A stretch of 64,000 bases of DNA from Cristatella mucedo (GCA_009760855.2 WPIO01000032.1:3768501-3832500), one strand, 5' to 3'; positions 1-11,560 are shown, counted from the first letter of the stretch. Notes: generated by a model not told the origin, from the sequence alone. A program made the numbers and translations.

Positions 1-1979
1 ATTTGTTTCGCATCCCGGTCGGCCGGCGGCGGCCTGTCACAACAGACGGCCATCGTCTGATGTCCATCAATCCTGCAAAACTGAAGTATTTCCAGTCTAA
101 CGCGGTCGAGCGGCAGTGAGTATCTCCGGTGCAGGCGTAAGCAACCTTCCCGATGACAAACTGGAGGCACGTAATCTCAAGATAAGCAAACCGTGCCTCG
201 CTCGTGCGTTCGTTTTCGAAAGCCACATCGAACAAGCAGCCGTTTCGAGTCGGCGAAACAAATACGAGGCGGCAAGAAACACATTGCGGCGGTCGATAGA
301 CGCAGATCGAGCTCCGCCGAGGAGGCCGACACGAATTGACCGAGAACTGCCAGCTATTCGCAGCTTCGCCGATCCGCTCCACTCCGTTAAGGTCCCGCCG
401 ATTGGCTACATGCAGCTGATCCGGACTCGGCCCGCATCGTAAACGGCAGGCCGGCCGGCTGCATTGCCCGTCGGCTTACGTAATTGCTCGAAGACCCGGC
501 GAGCCTACCCGGTTGGGAGGGGACGTGCAATTCCAGACGGAGAGCTGCCACGTAACACCGCTACCTAGTTACGTCTCGCGATACGCTACGTGACGATTAT
601 CCTCCTCACGTGGCGGGACGCACGTGATGCTAGATTATGCGAGTGCGTGAGAGCAGCGGAAGCCCGATTCATTGAGCCGAAAATGAGCTGACGTGCAGCC
701 GACGGCGCTCTGCATCGCCAGCAGAGTTTCGCTGCGGACTCTTCTGTCAAGCGAACCCCTTCGAGCAACCACGAGCTGCTTGCACCAGTGAGTAGTGAGG
801 GCCCTTGGCGCCAGGATGGAGCCAAGTTAGCTGGCCTCTGACCTCGGGCCTCTGCAGCGTCATTGAGAGAAGGGTCCATGGCCTGACAGCCCCATTCCTT
901 CGAGTGCGGGCTCGAGTGCTCCAGCGCCTAGCTGCACGTGATTCGTGAGGCGAAAAGATAAGGTACCATGGTGTTGCCTTACTTGACGTCCTTGCGAAGC
1001 TAAAAACCTATCCGTCCTTCGAAGCAGCGGCTCCGTCTGTTAGAATTGCTCTCCATGCGCCAATTTGTGCCGACACTGCGCACGTTAGCCCCCACAAATT
1101 GACCAATTGGCAAACTTCCGGACCAGCGAACGTAAAGTGCCGAGATAAATATTTCTGTTAGGATGAAATAAAAAAATTTCGCATTTTTTCACACTGCAAG
1201 GCCCAAATGCACTCACATTCTCTGAATGGCACCTCCTTGCCATAAAGCCCAGCTCGTGACTTTGAAGCATTTGCCACCCACAGGCGTACGTCCGAACTAA
1301 CTGGACCCACCAAGTGCTGCATCTCGATCGCGCCCGAGCTTCGGTGTGCATAGATCGATCCTGCTAACCAAATACATTGGCAGGGCAGGAAACTGGTTCT
1401 ATTACAAACGTATGCACAGATTCCTTATACTGCCTTTCGCGGAAGTAACACGGCGTAAGTAATGTGAACAAGACAGTAAAACGCACGATCGATATTGGTC
1501 GAACCAGCACTCCGAAAGGCGCGCGAAGCTGGCAAGTCGTAGAAGCAGTTTCCACTGCTCGCGAGCGCGAGCGTGTGCGATCGATAGCATAATGAGGTGG
1601 AAATCCTCTAAATTACCCCGAGCTGAGAAAATCGCCGACCCGGTCCCAACACAAAAAGCTCCGAAATGACCAACCGGCCCTTAACTCGCCAGAGTCGGAA
1701 ACAATCACGCTTTTTCTTATAGCGATGAGCAATTCGGAGCTTACTGAGATTGGGAGACTGGCGCTTACTCATATTAGTAAACATCGACGGCAAAGATGTT
1801 TTCATTTTCAGAAGCGAAACCTGGGCTGCATTTAAAGTGGCCGCTAGCTGGCCCGCTTTAACTACCTGCTCATCTACGATTTAAGCCCGGTCGAGGTCTG
1901 CCTCCTCGAGCGAACCCGCTTCCGTCTCGGCCGAAACTCGTCTCGGTCGTGGCAAAGACAGCGACGCAGCCGACGCAGC
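1..1979. other. GC-rich tract with no supported gene
   Basis: I see no coherent coding frame, splice-bounded exon or repeat family member here. CpG is frequent in the first ~900 bases, as in an unmethylated or CpG-island-like segment. The short open frames on both strands have arginine/serine/cysteine-rich composition typical of noncoding GC-rich DNA. From about 1000 to 1870 the sequence is more AT-rich and equally featureless. Confidence 0.5.
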
Positions 1980-2062
1980 TTTCGCGAGTGTCGAATGCCT
2001 GTCGAATCTCGCGAATTGCGCGAATGCCTGTCAAATTGTTGAATTTCGCGAGTGTCAAATGC
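1980..2062. repeat. Degenerate direct repeat of a CGCGA-rich unit
   Basis: The 19-base string TTTCGCGAGTGTCGAATGC at 1980-1998 recurs with one mismatch at 2044-2062. Between them lies a related GAATGCCTGTC(G/A)AAT unit at about 1992 and 2021. This gives a short nested tandem repeat with periods near 30 and 64 bases. There is no evidence that it is coding. The segment from here to 2796 is otherwise GC-rich with no supported gene. Confidence 0.6.
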
Positions 2063-2796
2063 TCTTCTCTGCCGGCTTTCTCCTTCGCTCTCTTTTTCGT
2101 TGGCGGCAGCGGCCACCCGTCCCGCCGTCCCGGCCACCCTCTCGCCGTCGAGTTCTCGAAGGAGCAAGGAATCGCCTCCCCGCCGGCGGCTGTGGAAGCA
2201 GCAAAGTCGCGCCTAGAGCGCGCTGGTCTCCCTCAATCCAAATGTCCCCTGATGCACCTCCCGTCAGCTTCGTAACTATCGCGAGAGTCCTCGTGACGGC
2301 GAAAGCACGCCCCCACCACGAAATCGCACCGCCACACCCGGGATAAGTCGGCGGTTGGGGCGGAGCGAGTTTGTCGCTGCGACACCGCAGTCTGCGGTTG
2401 GCCGCCCTTCGCCCTGCGGCCTGCAAGAGGTCCGGTCGTGGTCGTTTACTTCAACCGCTCGGCAGTCAACGGGTACCGGCCGGCGAATGACGGAATTTAA
2501 GGAACGCAGCCGCCCGCGGCTTCGGTGCCGGAATTCCGGTTAGCTCGGCAGCTCTCCCGCAGTGCGTTTTGACCGCCGGTCGGGATAAGCCGAGGATTTC
2601 GTCGACGAGCATGGGGCGCCGCTGTACTGCCGGCTGTACGCCGAGTGGGCGACGACGGGTGCTCGCGAACACGACAATATGCGCTCCTGGGTGCTCGCCC
2701 ACTCGGAGCGGGAGATCGGGCTGCCCGTCCCGATCGACCGCTGGCAGTCTGAAGTTGCCTTTGGGAAAGAGCGTGCTTGAGAGAGGATGGTTCGCG

Positions 2797-2826
2797 GGAG
2801 AGAGAGCGAGCGAGAGAGAGAGAGAG

Positions 2827-2867
<41 letters not shown>

Positions 2868-2914
2868 CAGAGACAGAGAGAGACAGAGAGAGACAGAGAG
2901 AGACAGAGAGAGAC

Positions 2915-2989
<75 letters not shown>

Positions 2990-3114
2990 GAGACACGGAG
3001 AGACACAGAGAGACACAGAGAGACACAGAGAGACACAGGGAGACACAGAGAGACACAGAGAGACACAGAGAGACACAGAGAGAGACAGACAGAGACAGAG
3101 ACAGAGACAGAGAA
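2797..3114. repeat. GA-rich minisatellite, about 318 bp
   Basis: The tract is almost pure purine-rich repeat on the + strand. It begins as (GA)n, passes through (GACAGAGA)n, returns to (GA)n, and ends with a regular ten-base unit of GAGACACAGA type repeated about ten times. The SLSLSL and ERERER open frames on the two strands are by-products of the repeat. The shift from dinucleotide to higher-order unit within one array suggests successive expansion of variants. Confidence 0.95.
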
Positions 3115-3790
3115 TGAGTGTGTCAGGGCTGTGCACAAATCACTAGCCAGCAGATGGGTCGTTACTCTAGCCGTATCCGAACGCCTGCCGCTGGGCATAG
3201 TAGGAAAGCGTAGCCGGGGGCGCTGAGAATTGATCGCCGAAAATTATTACAAAGATACATATCAATAATAATAATAAATAAATAACATTTGCCAGCCCCA
3301 AGAAAACTATATCCCTTTCTGGGCGCTCGCTGAGAGCCTGAAATCGAGCTCGGGCAGTTTCATGCTACAGAGACTGACCACTAGGCGGGTTGCCTTAAGG
3401 CCAAAGCAAGCTAGCTCACAGCGTAATCCCCCTCTGACGCGGTGCTGCCCGCCGGCCAGATGCGCACGAAAGCGAAAGCCGCGGAGGGTCACGACCCCGG
3501 GACCATAAACTGCTGTGGGTGGCGGCAGGCCCGGCGTAAGCGTCGGAGCGCTGACCGGTGCCGTGGCTCTTTCGTCCCAGTAAGCGCTAGCATTGAGGTT
3601 TTTTGTCACGCGCCACACCGCCTAAGTCGCCGCCCTTTGAGCCCCGGTCGCTGCTTGGCACCAGTGACGTAAGTGGCGCCTCCACGATCGGCCCGGCGGC
3701 TTAGGTGGGAGCCTCCAAATTACATCTTAAGTAACGACAAATCCCTGTCGGTCAGGACGCGCCCTCATTATTCGGTTTCGGACCACGATG
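3115..3790. other. Upstream region of the 3.9 kb gene, no supported coding
   Basis: This GC-rich stretch precedes the TATA box at 3792. It holds a short (AAT)n/(AAAT)n run near 3266-3288 and no exon that I can support. The conspicuous open frames on both strands are low-complexity in composition. Confidence 0.4.
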
Positions 3791-3791
3791 A

Positions 3792-3822
3792 TATAAAGCG
3801 CCTCCGATGACCGAGTCTCAGA
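3792..3822 (+). promoter_or_regulatory. TATA box and initiator region
   Basis: TATAAA occurs at 3792-3797. A TCTCAGAG sequence lies about 25-30 bases downstream, a suitable transcription start at roughly 3818-3822. The start is followed by a short 5' UTR that includes an (AGC)n run at 3868-3890. A GC box (GGGGGCGGGGCGAG) occurs at about 3972-3985 inside the first intron. The arrangement agrees with the gene call immediately downstream. Confidence 0.6.
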
Positions 3823-3911
3823 GAAACGACGCTACTCGCTGGCTCGACTCGCAGCTAGTTACCTAAGAGCAGCAGCAGCAGCAGCAGCAGAGGAGGAGAC
3901 CGTGCGGGGAA

Positions 3912-4604
3912 ATGCAAGGTAGGTGATACGCCTCATGAGAGCAGAGCACTCACCGCGCCGGCAGCCTAAGGAGGGGGCGGGGCGAGCGACTTGAACGGCT
4001 GGGCGACGCTCTGCTCTGCCGCTTGGCTGGATTGAGTCGCCGCTATGCAGGAATCGCTGTCCTAACACTCGAGGTCTTCTCTCGCATTTTAGGCGCTTCG
4101 ATGATTACCGCCGCCGTGTGCATCGTCGTCACGACGCTGACCGAAGCCGACGCCTGCTCACCAGGCGCCGGCAGCAACTACCTCGACATGACGGCGCTCG
4201 TCACGATGGCTGACTTGGTCGTCGGCGGCCGCTACCTGTCGGAGGCGGTGGTCAGCGAGCGCAAGTATCGGTCGGGCGTCCTCATCCAGAAGGTCGTCGA
4301 CAGCACGTTCAAGATAGCGTCGCTGTATCGCCGGTCGGCTACCATGGCGGGCGTGTGCGTGCCGGAAACGATCACCGTACGCCGGGTGGTGCTGGTGGAC
4401 GCGTGTGTCGATTTCCGCTCCTACTGGCATGTCGGCCGCGACTACGTGGCAACGCTTAAGTACCAGAGCGGCACGTACACGCTGCTCGACCAGTCGCAGC
4501 TGTGCATGTGGAGCCTGACGAGCGGCGTCGACGCCGACGTCCGTCACTCACCCTGTGCGGCCGGCCAGCTGTGCAACGCGTCGCCGGCCGGCGACCGGTG
4601 CTGA
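3912..4604 (+). CDS. Secreted cysteine-containing protein, possibly NTR/TIMP-like
   Basis: This is a two-exon gene. Exon 1 contributes only seven coding bases (ATG at 3912 to 3918, donor AAG|GTAGGT). The acceptor TTTTAG is at 4091-4092, and exon 2 runs from 4093 to the TGA at 4602-4604, giving 172 residues. Starting at 3912 rather than 4101 joins in frame and extends a hydrophobic signal peptide (MQGASMITAAVCIVV...) that should be cleaved after ...EADA. This leaves Cys as the first mature residue, as in TIMPs. The mature part has seven cysteines. It also has an ADLVVGGRYLSEAVVSE segment resembling TIMP ADVVIRAKAVSE, a later VDACVDFRSYWHVGRDYV strand pattern, and one N-A-S glycosylation sequon near the end. 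The TIMP C-x-C start is absent (C-S-P instead), so inhibitor function is not claimed. Candidate polyadenylation sequences lie near 4915-4960. Confidence 0.6.
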
Positions 4605-5025
4605 GCCTCGTTTCCGCCGCCGTCGTGCTCCAGGAGACTACGGGGCGGTGCGAGGCAGACACAGTAACGCGACAAAGGCGTTAACCAATGCGGACACTAA
4701 CCTTTAGTATAGGGGCCTAGCCACGACAGCGGCCCCCACTCATTCCGACCGGCTGTTTTGCTCGAAGGCAGCTCTAACCCTCAAGCACTTGTTTCTGCTT
4801 TCGCGGTGCTGGCGCCGGCGGAAGCGGAAGCTCGAAGACAGCGAGTGTGGAAACGCTCTTCCTTGACGGAAGCACGACTCGTCAGTCTGACCACGAGTGT
4901 GCACGCAAGTGTACGTTAAATAATTAAACGGAAGCACAGCACGGCGTTCTCAAATAAGCTCACTCCGTGTCACCCGTTTATTGTATATGCAGGCACTAGA
5001 TCTGAAAGTAAACTGAGGTTAAGCA

Positions 5026-5180
5026 CTAGTTTGGTCTCGTGGTTAATCTGTTCGCTCCGACCATGATAAGGTGAAAGTTTCTAACGACCGAGGTCGTGAA
5101 CTTGAGGTATGTGGCATACGTGAAGTGCCTGAATAGAAGTTCAGTCCTCTTAGGGCGCTATACAAATGAATTATAAATTT

Positions 5181-5220
<40 letters not shown>

Positions 5221-5222
5221 GT
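5026..5222 (+). mobile_element. SINE A copy (tRNA-derived), (AT)n tail
   Basis: The copy shows the family pattern: a tRNA-like head with a GGTTAAT A-box remnant, a CGACCGAGGTCGTG arm, and the tail motif AAGTGCCTGAATAGA. The tail continues with CTCTTAGGGCGCTATACAAATGA and runs into (AT)n at 5183-5214. It is diverged in the head. The 3' tail matches other copies at 13.0, 29.7, 40.6 and 42.9 kb. Confidence 0.8.
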
Positions 5223-5229
5223 GTTCAAT

Positions 5230-7750
5230 TTGCTTGCAGAATTAACAATGCCACTATTTTGACACCTGACGCGTTCGTGCTGGTTGGCCTACGCTGATCG
5301 TGCACAACGCTAGGTGCTACAGTGGTACTTTTTTTATTGAGCGAGCTCTCGGCGGACTAGCAACAAGAGATACGCTCCAATCGAGCTGCGGTAGCATCCA
5401 ATAAATGACCGGCGTGAGATTGCTAGTTGTTAGTACGACTGTTTCGCGCGTGCCTGTTCGACTCAGGAAGTAGCGTCGGAGACGCGGCGCTTTTCTTACT
5501 ATTGTGAGCACTTTTTGTCATGGTCAGGGTTTTCGGCGGCGTAAGCGGCATCATGCTGGCGCGCCCCTATCGACACGATAGTGCTACCTGCGATACCCGC
5601 TCCGGCATCTTGCCGTGCAGCAGTGGTAAAAAGACAGACGTTCAAAACTGAGCTAGCGACGCTTCGCACAATCCGTACAAACAACACCTTTCTTGTTACC
5701 ACACGCTCCTCGGCAAGTAGTAGAGATCGAGAGTTAGACGTTTCCTTTGCTCGGAGACACTCAAGCGACACTGCTCGCTTAAAATCCGGGAACAGTACGT
5801 TTACGACTGCATTCCAACGTCAATTCGTTGTTTCCAGTGTTACTCTCTGTCACGAGACAGGAAGCCGCCCTCCAGGCAAGCTTTCCTCTCCTTGACAGTT
5901 AACAAGACGACAATGACAGGATCGAGATCTGTCTGGTGCTGTGGGAGCTGAGCTTGGCCACGAGAACCGGCAGCGGTCAGCTGGCCGGTGGAGTCTTTAT
6001 GCGGATACTATGGGGATGGCGTCGTTAGGCGGAGTCCATGGTTAGATCCCGTAAATGGAACTTGCAGTCTCAGCCTGTGGAAATAGAAGAATGCTGCTGC
6101 TGCATAGCCATGCTTAAAGTTGCCTGCTCTGCTGACTATTTGTCTCTCGTCTTCGAAGAATAGAGCAGATACTTGCACTGTGCTCGCGGCATTTATTGCG
6201 AATTGCCGCCAGTACTTCAGATGGCAGGTGATATATGGTTTCACCGCGAATTCACTGGAGCATGCAAATAAGCTTGCCTTACTATCGCATTCCATACAAA
6301 GCTCCTTAACCAAACACATTCCTTTTGGTTGTGTTGTGATTTATTGGACTTGTAGTACATATTCCTCGGCAAGCGATCTAATATTCCTCAGCCCTAATCA
6401 CAAGAAATGTGATCAATTCTTCTCATGCTAGGTAAATCCTCAAAGAATCGCATTGCTGCGATGCTAGCGCTTGACTTGCACTACGTGCTGCCATGACGAC
6501 AAGTATGATTCATGTGCCCCTCAAGTCGGTAAAGATGGCTCGTGGTGCAGCTAATGCTTTTTTATACCGTTAAGACTTCTTCGGGTCCAGCCGCTTCTGT
6601 CGGGCGGGCTGTTTATTAGCACCGTAGCTAATAGCCACCAGTTGCTTTTGCCGGATGCATATCTGAATTGGGTTTGGCGATATATAGACGTGGGTTGGAT
6701 TATCTGGACTGGGAGGATAAACGTAAGTAGCATCGTGATTCAATTAAAAAACAATTTCTGGAAGCTGAGAGCAGGCATTAAGAGATGCCGAACACCTCAG
6801 CCAGCAGATTAATTAGTTCAGCACGCCTAGTAAAATAAGTCAATATAGAATAAAAGCCGAGGTGATCAAGTAACTTCATTTACATAGAAGAAGAAAAGCT
6901 TAATGGCTGTTGCCATCGCTTTCGGCGGGCAATAAAGGCTTGTCTGCTGCAGTAATCAAACCCATAACCTTGGTCGCGAAGCGTGCGCACTTTATCCAAG
7001 GGCTAAGACCCGGGGGCAACGTTCTTGTCACATATATGACTCTCGCTCTTACACAGGACCATGCAGGAAATTTAATGAATGAATATTTGTACTTGGAGAT
7101 GGTGACGGGAGACATAGGCATGACTTCAATAGGTGACGCAAAAGGAGGTAATTTAAAGCAAGATAAAATGGTGCCCAGCCACCTTCCGTCACGACTTCAC
7201 AGAGACGGAATGAAGAATAAATTGTTAGATCAGAGATTTTTCAAGTTACTTAACTCATTATCAGGTCCTTTTGTTGGATATCAAGTGCTATAACACATAA
7301 AATAGCTTGATGATCTGATATGATTTAATTGTAAATAAAATGGTGAGAGGAGAACCAGGGCAATCTTATTCCTAAGCCTCTTGCATGGCACACGGCTGCA
7401 CCGGGTTCGCGGCAAAGAAACATCAAACGAGCACAAAGGTGATGCAATGCTGGAGGGTCATCTGCAGTTCTATCTGCGTTAACGTGACTGTCATGATGCC
7501 TATGTCTATGCCACAACCACTAGTGCCGAGAGCTAGTGATGGCAGCAACCGAGCCTACGTCTTTCGCTGGGAGACAATTAGCCATCCGACTTTTTGCGAA
7601 ACCAAAGCACTGTGAAAATGGGTGAAAGAATGGTTTAAGAGAAGAGCGAAAACGCCACAGCCATAATGACCAACCGTATTTCTAGCGGCCGGTCACTATT
7701 GCTGCGGCCCACGGACTGAACACCTCTAACGTCCATTTTTTGTCGCCGCA
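5230..7750. other. 2.5 kb with no supported gene
   Basis: I find no exon with convincing splice sites and no member of the LINE or SINE families seen elsewhere. The longest open frame (about 127 codons, + strand, 6910-7293) has no recognisable domain and no clear flanking splice signal. I leave it uncalled. Confidence 0.4.
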
Positions 7751-7754
7751 CTAG

Positions 7755-7868
7755 TTTCGGCGTTACGCATACCGAAAGCCGCCTAGGCTGTGAGTGCGCT
7801 ATATAAAACTCTCCTGCATAACACCCACATAGTCTTTATGGCTTTGTGGAGTTACAGACGGAGATACA
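7755..7868 (+). mobile_element. LINE family B 3' end
   Basis: The stretch beginning ACCGAAAGCCGCCTAGGCTG and ending GGAGTTACAGACGGAGATAC is nearly identical to the 3' end of the longer LINE B copy at 31.9-32.4 kb. It also matches those at 33.7-33.95 and 59.4-59.9 kb. It is a short 5'-truncated insertion without reading frame. Confidence 0.75.
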
Positions 7869-8146
7869 TTCGGCGCAGTGACACGACAAGATGGTGTCGT
7901 AATGACAAGCAACTCAAGCCACTGCGATTGCAGCAAGGCTATCAGGATGTCGGTTCCGCTCTGCGCCCACCCAGTAACTGTGGAACGGCTGCAGTAAATT
8001 GTGTACCCCTTGTACCCCTGAAGAGTAACGCACATACCTTATAAAATCTTGTCTTTCAAGAGCTACCATCACCCATGGTAAAGATCGCACTAAACAGCTT
8101 ATGGCATATCTATCCGTAAACTGAAAGAACGCACGAGCACGCCTGT

Positions 8147-8281
8147 TAATAATAATAATAATAATAATGCACTTGATAAAGCGCCCTCAGAGAACTTAAT
8201 TACTCTCTAAGAGCTTTACATTTGCTGCAAAGGGAAATGCAATTAAATGGTGATTAAAATAATGCTTGATAAACAATCAAG
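8147..8281 (-). mobile_element. LINE family A 3' end, (AAT)n tail
   Basis: On the minus strand this reads from a TTTGCAGCAAATGTAAAG-type motif through the conserved hairpin to a TTATCAAGTGCATTATT tail with (ATT)n. It is a 5'-truncated L2-like LINE terminus. A second short copy in the same orientation lies at 8803-8890. Confidence 0.8.
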
Positions 8282-8802
8282 TTTCATCGAATGCGAAGTG
8301 CTCGAATTTTACCTTCAGTCTGTTTCGGTTTTTACTTTAAAACAAGTGAGTCTAGTAGGTTCTTGCTGAGATTTGACAGCACGAAGCTCACGGGCTTATT
8401 TTTCAGTCTCTTCCATTTCTAACTTTGTCGTACTTGACGTTTCTGTTGAGATTCGGCAGTTGGCTCTTAGCGGCTTCCATTGTTGCTTATTTTTTTTTAC
8501 TGGTTTTTGTCTTTATTAGTTTAAGTGTATATTCTGTTCGCCTCGCTTCTTTTTGTTCCTAATTCGTTGCTGTGAGAACTCGGTTTTATACGGAAATTAG
8601 CATGCACCTGTAAAAAATCACCATAAACTTCAACTTTGCTTAGGAAGTTGGGCATGGGTGCCATCTGGCCTAGCTAGCGAGCCCACTTCAGTGACTGCCA
8701 GACTCACGAGTTCTTAGTTAATGAAGCAAATCTGTACTGTAAAAAATACAGCCCATTTTAAAATTATCTAACCCTATAAGTCACCACATTTATTATTTAT
8801 TC

Positions 8803-8890
8803 CTTAATAATAATAGCATACTTGATAAAGCACCCTCAGATAACTCAGTCTCTTTCTAGGCGCTTGACACTTCTTTTAGCTATACCGCTC
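8803..8890 (-). mobile_element. LINE family A 3' tail fragment
   Basis: This is a diverged copy of the family A terminus: AATAATAATAG, then CACCCTCAGATAACTCAGTC and TCTTTCTAGGCGCTTGA on the + strand. It contains the hairpin sequence but no coding region. Bases 8282-8802 between the two fragments show nothing I can identify. Confidence 0.7.
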
Positions 8891-9204
8891 GTCTGTTCGT
8901 GACGTAATTTATTTAGCAAGTCCTTCAAAATGTATTCATAGTATGTACATTTCGGCATAGCAATGATGAGCGTCAAAAAGGGGAAGGAGAAGATAACTTA
9001 TTAATTTGAATAGGTAGCTGCAACGTGCACTCTCAAAGTTCTAATTGAACATTGAAATGCTAGAAATTCACAAGAATACAAATTTGAAAGAGTTTTTCAA
9101 AGGGTAGCCAGGGCATTCCAGCAATTTGAGCTTTCAGCCCTACGACCCTCATTCCTGTCACTCGTAGTGAGGGCTATCACTGGCCTCTTGACATAGAGCG
9201 CTCT

Positions 9205-9735
9205 AACGTGCGTTTGTGTTCGTTGCCGAATTCTTCCGAAAACCGATTCTTGCGAACATCATATACGTTCTCAGATCTACTCCCCCACCAGGCCAAACAT
9301 CGTACCACACGCTTCTCGGAATCCAACAGTCTACCAATACCTCGTACAAAACTCAAATCCTTTGGAGACCGCGCATTTAGTTCGTATGTCGCCAAAGCCT
9401 GGAACTCGCTTCCGACTTGTGTCACACCATCTCCTGACTTGTTCACATTTAAAAAGAGCTTAAAACATACCTATTCAGGACAGCATTTAGTGGGTCCCTG
9501 TGTTTCGTCCTTCATGTGTTTATGCGTGCTGATACTGTGCATTCTGCCACTAACCACATTTGCATGCTGACACTACGCATGTCACCCCTAACCATGTTAT
9601 TCATGTTGTTTATCAAGCATGATATTACTCACCATTAAATTGCATTTCCCTTTGCAGCAAATGTAAGGCGCCTAGAAAGAGATTGACTTATCTGAGGGTG
9701 CTTTATCAAGTGCATTGTTATTATCACTTCCGGCA
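9205..9735 (+). mobile_element. LINE family A, 5'-truncated copy with RT C-terminus
   Basis: Codons in the + strand give the typical end of an L2/CR1-type ORF2: HQAKHRTTRFSESNSLPIP, then SFGDRAFSSYVAKAWNSLPT and FTFKKSLKHTYSG. This is followed by a 3' UTR and the family A hairpin and tail at about 9668-9725. The AWNSLPT motif corresponds to the conserved 'RLWNSLP' of this LINE clade. The copy is closely related to the minus-strand copy at 42.7-43.7 kb. It lacks the RT catalytic core and cannot be autonomous. Confidence 0.85.
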
Positions 9736-10235
9736 ATTCCAGCCGAGTTGGCACATTAAAAAGCTGCCGAGTGAGCGTGACAGACCTGACGTAGTGCTGG
9801 TCCTGTTTTTATTAGGCAGTATAAATATAACTTAGCCTTAATTATTCTCGCGGGCATACTATAAAATTAAAAGTGGTCAGCACGTCCGTACTTTCCGTAA
9901 ATGCACCTCAATACTGATTCGCTAAGACGCGCGCTTACTAATACATTTTATGAAATTAAATTTATTTTCATTTTATAAGTTAATTATTAAATATAATTTT
10001 GAATTATTTTTCATTTTTCCTCTATGAATATTTTGCTACTTCAGCTACTAACTTTAGGCTTGGCAGTTAGAGGAGCGAGCTCAGCCCTGAGGTCAGCTCA
10101 GTTTCGCCTTTAAAAGTGAGGTTAAAGTTTTCCGTGATTTTTTATGAGTGCAGGTTAATTTCCATGTGAAATTTTTGGTTTCCGCCCACGATTGTGGACC
10201 GTCGAGATTTCATAGCAATGAATTGGTAATAAAAA
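9736..10235. other. AT-rich spacer
   Basis: An AT-rich stretch with no supported gene or family repeat. TTTCCGTGATTTTT occurs near 10130 and again in related form near 10577, just beyond the candidate exon at 10239-10613. Confidence 0.35.
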
Positions 10236-10238
10236 TGA

Positions 10239-10613
10239 GCAAATGGAGCAGAATATAAGCGCACCTATCGCAGAGAACGACGAGAAAAACAAGCAGCTAA
10301 AGCAGCCACTCAGTGCCACACCGTCGGATCTCAGCAGATATATCGCCGCAGGAAGAAACTGAAAAAGAAGCCATGGAACTTTTTGCTGTCAGACCTAAGC
10401 GAACAACTTACTGTTCGCAAGATCAAAAAACAGAAAGAGACTGGAGGTAAGATTCGAGCACTTGACGACCCAGGTCACCGTATGGTGTCCTTGCCCGATA
10501 GGAGGCCGAGCTCACCACGTGGCTTATCACTAGGTAAGCAGACACTGTATCCCGCATTGCAATCCTACACTAAAATTTCCCGTGATTTTTCACGGGTAAA
10601 AGCTGGTACTTAA
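10239..10613 (+). CDS. Candidate exon, basic protein of unknown function
   Basis: An uninterrupted frame of 124 codons runs from just after TGA (10236-10238) to a stop at 10611-10613. Its first half is strongly basic and coiled-coil-like (EYKRTYRRERREKQAAKAA, QIYRRRKKLKKKPWNFLL, KIKKQKETG). GTAAG donor-like sites follow GGAG at 10446 and TAG at 10531. I do not recognise the family. It is unlike the LINE frames seen in the window and lies just upstream of a minus-strand LINE copy. It may be an exon of a host gene or a remnant. Confidence 0.3.
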   Translation, partial: ANGAEYKRTYRRERREKQAAKAATQCHTVGSQQIYRRRKKLKKKPWNFLLSDLSEQLTVRKIKKQKETGGKIRALDDPGHRMVSLPDRRPSSPRGLSLGKQTLYPALQSYTKISRDFSRVKAGT

Positions 10614-10639
10614 CATTTTCTTCTAAAACGAACATTGAT

Positions 10640-11560
10640 GATAACTGGATTCAGAGAATGATAGGGCCTAAAGGTGAGTGACAGAGCCTTAAAGTCAGTA
10701 CGCTACTTAGAGAAGCAGTGCAGATCAGCCAGAAGTGGTGTGATCTGGCAACTGCATTGCTCACAACAGACAAGCCTAGCTGAAAAATGGTACACCAACT
10801 GCAAGTCCCTGACTGCACAGGCCTGTAGACTAGCAAGCGGTAAGTTTCCGAATCGAGACAGAATGTCACAAATTCACGGACCAATTCGGATGTAGCATCC
10901 CTGTCTAAGCAGGCTCAAACTTTTGCAACTTTACGTATCTGAAAGCAGGCAGACGTGACTGTGGATCTAATGTGGTCGTCTAGTGATAGGTCACTTTGGA
11001 AGTGGACACCCAGATTTCATGAGTACACACTGCGAAGAGAAGCGGACCGAGCATAGATCCTTTAGTTACCCCCTACTTCAGTGGCTGTTCGTATCACGTT
11101 TATTTATTCACAAAATACTCTGGAGTCTCCCACCAAGGTAGGACCTGAGCCATGCAGCGCATTGTTAGTGATGCCGGGGTGAGAAAAGAAGCGCTCAAGA
11201 AAGACTTGGTGATAACTAGTACCAAACGCTGCCGAAATACCAAGCTAAACAAACAAAGAGACTTTACCTAAGTCCGAGTTCTTGAGTATGTTTATAGACC
11301 CGAATTAATGCCGAGTCTGTGGAGTGATTGGTTCTAAAAACAGAATGGAACTTACTTGTTAGGTTTCAAGTTTTCATTTAAGAGTTTAGCCGGTCAGCCA
11401 CAGCTCGCTCTAGTGTTTTTTATTGGAACGGGAAAAGGGAGACTGGGCGGAAGCCATTCACGTTCTCCGGGTCTAGTCTTGATTAAGTGGCCGAGCAACA
11501 TCCCTTTTGAAAGGTTCAGGGACATGACCTGAGGCTAAGATCATATTTATTGTGTTAGTT
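10640..11560 (-). mobile_element. LINE family A, decayed RT region
   Basis: Read on the minus strand, this gives degenerate reverse transcriptase sequence. There is an AAFGT...HQVFLERFFS segment (cf. 'AAFDTVDHQILLERL'), then GITNNALHGSGPTLVG, then GSMLGPLLFAVCTHEI (RT motif around 'VPQGSVLGPLLF'). Closer to 10640 it matches the C-terminal part of the 42.7-43.7 kb copy. Stops and frameshifts are numerous. It covers more of the RT core than any other family A copy here. Similarity becomes uncertain beyond about 11300. Confidence 0.75.

Noticed and set aside
2466-3226. Long open frames on both strands (up to 233 codons) over the GA-rich array
   Set aside because: They consist of SLSLSL/ERERER residues dictated by the repeat and have no flanking gene structure.
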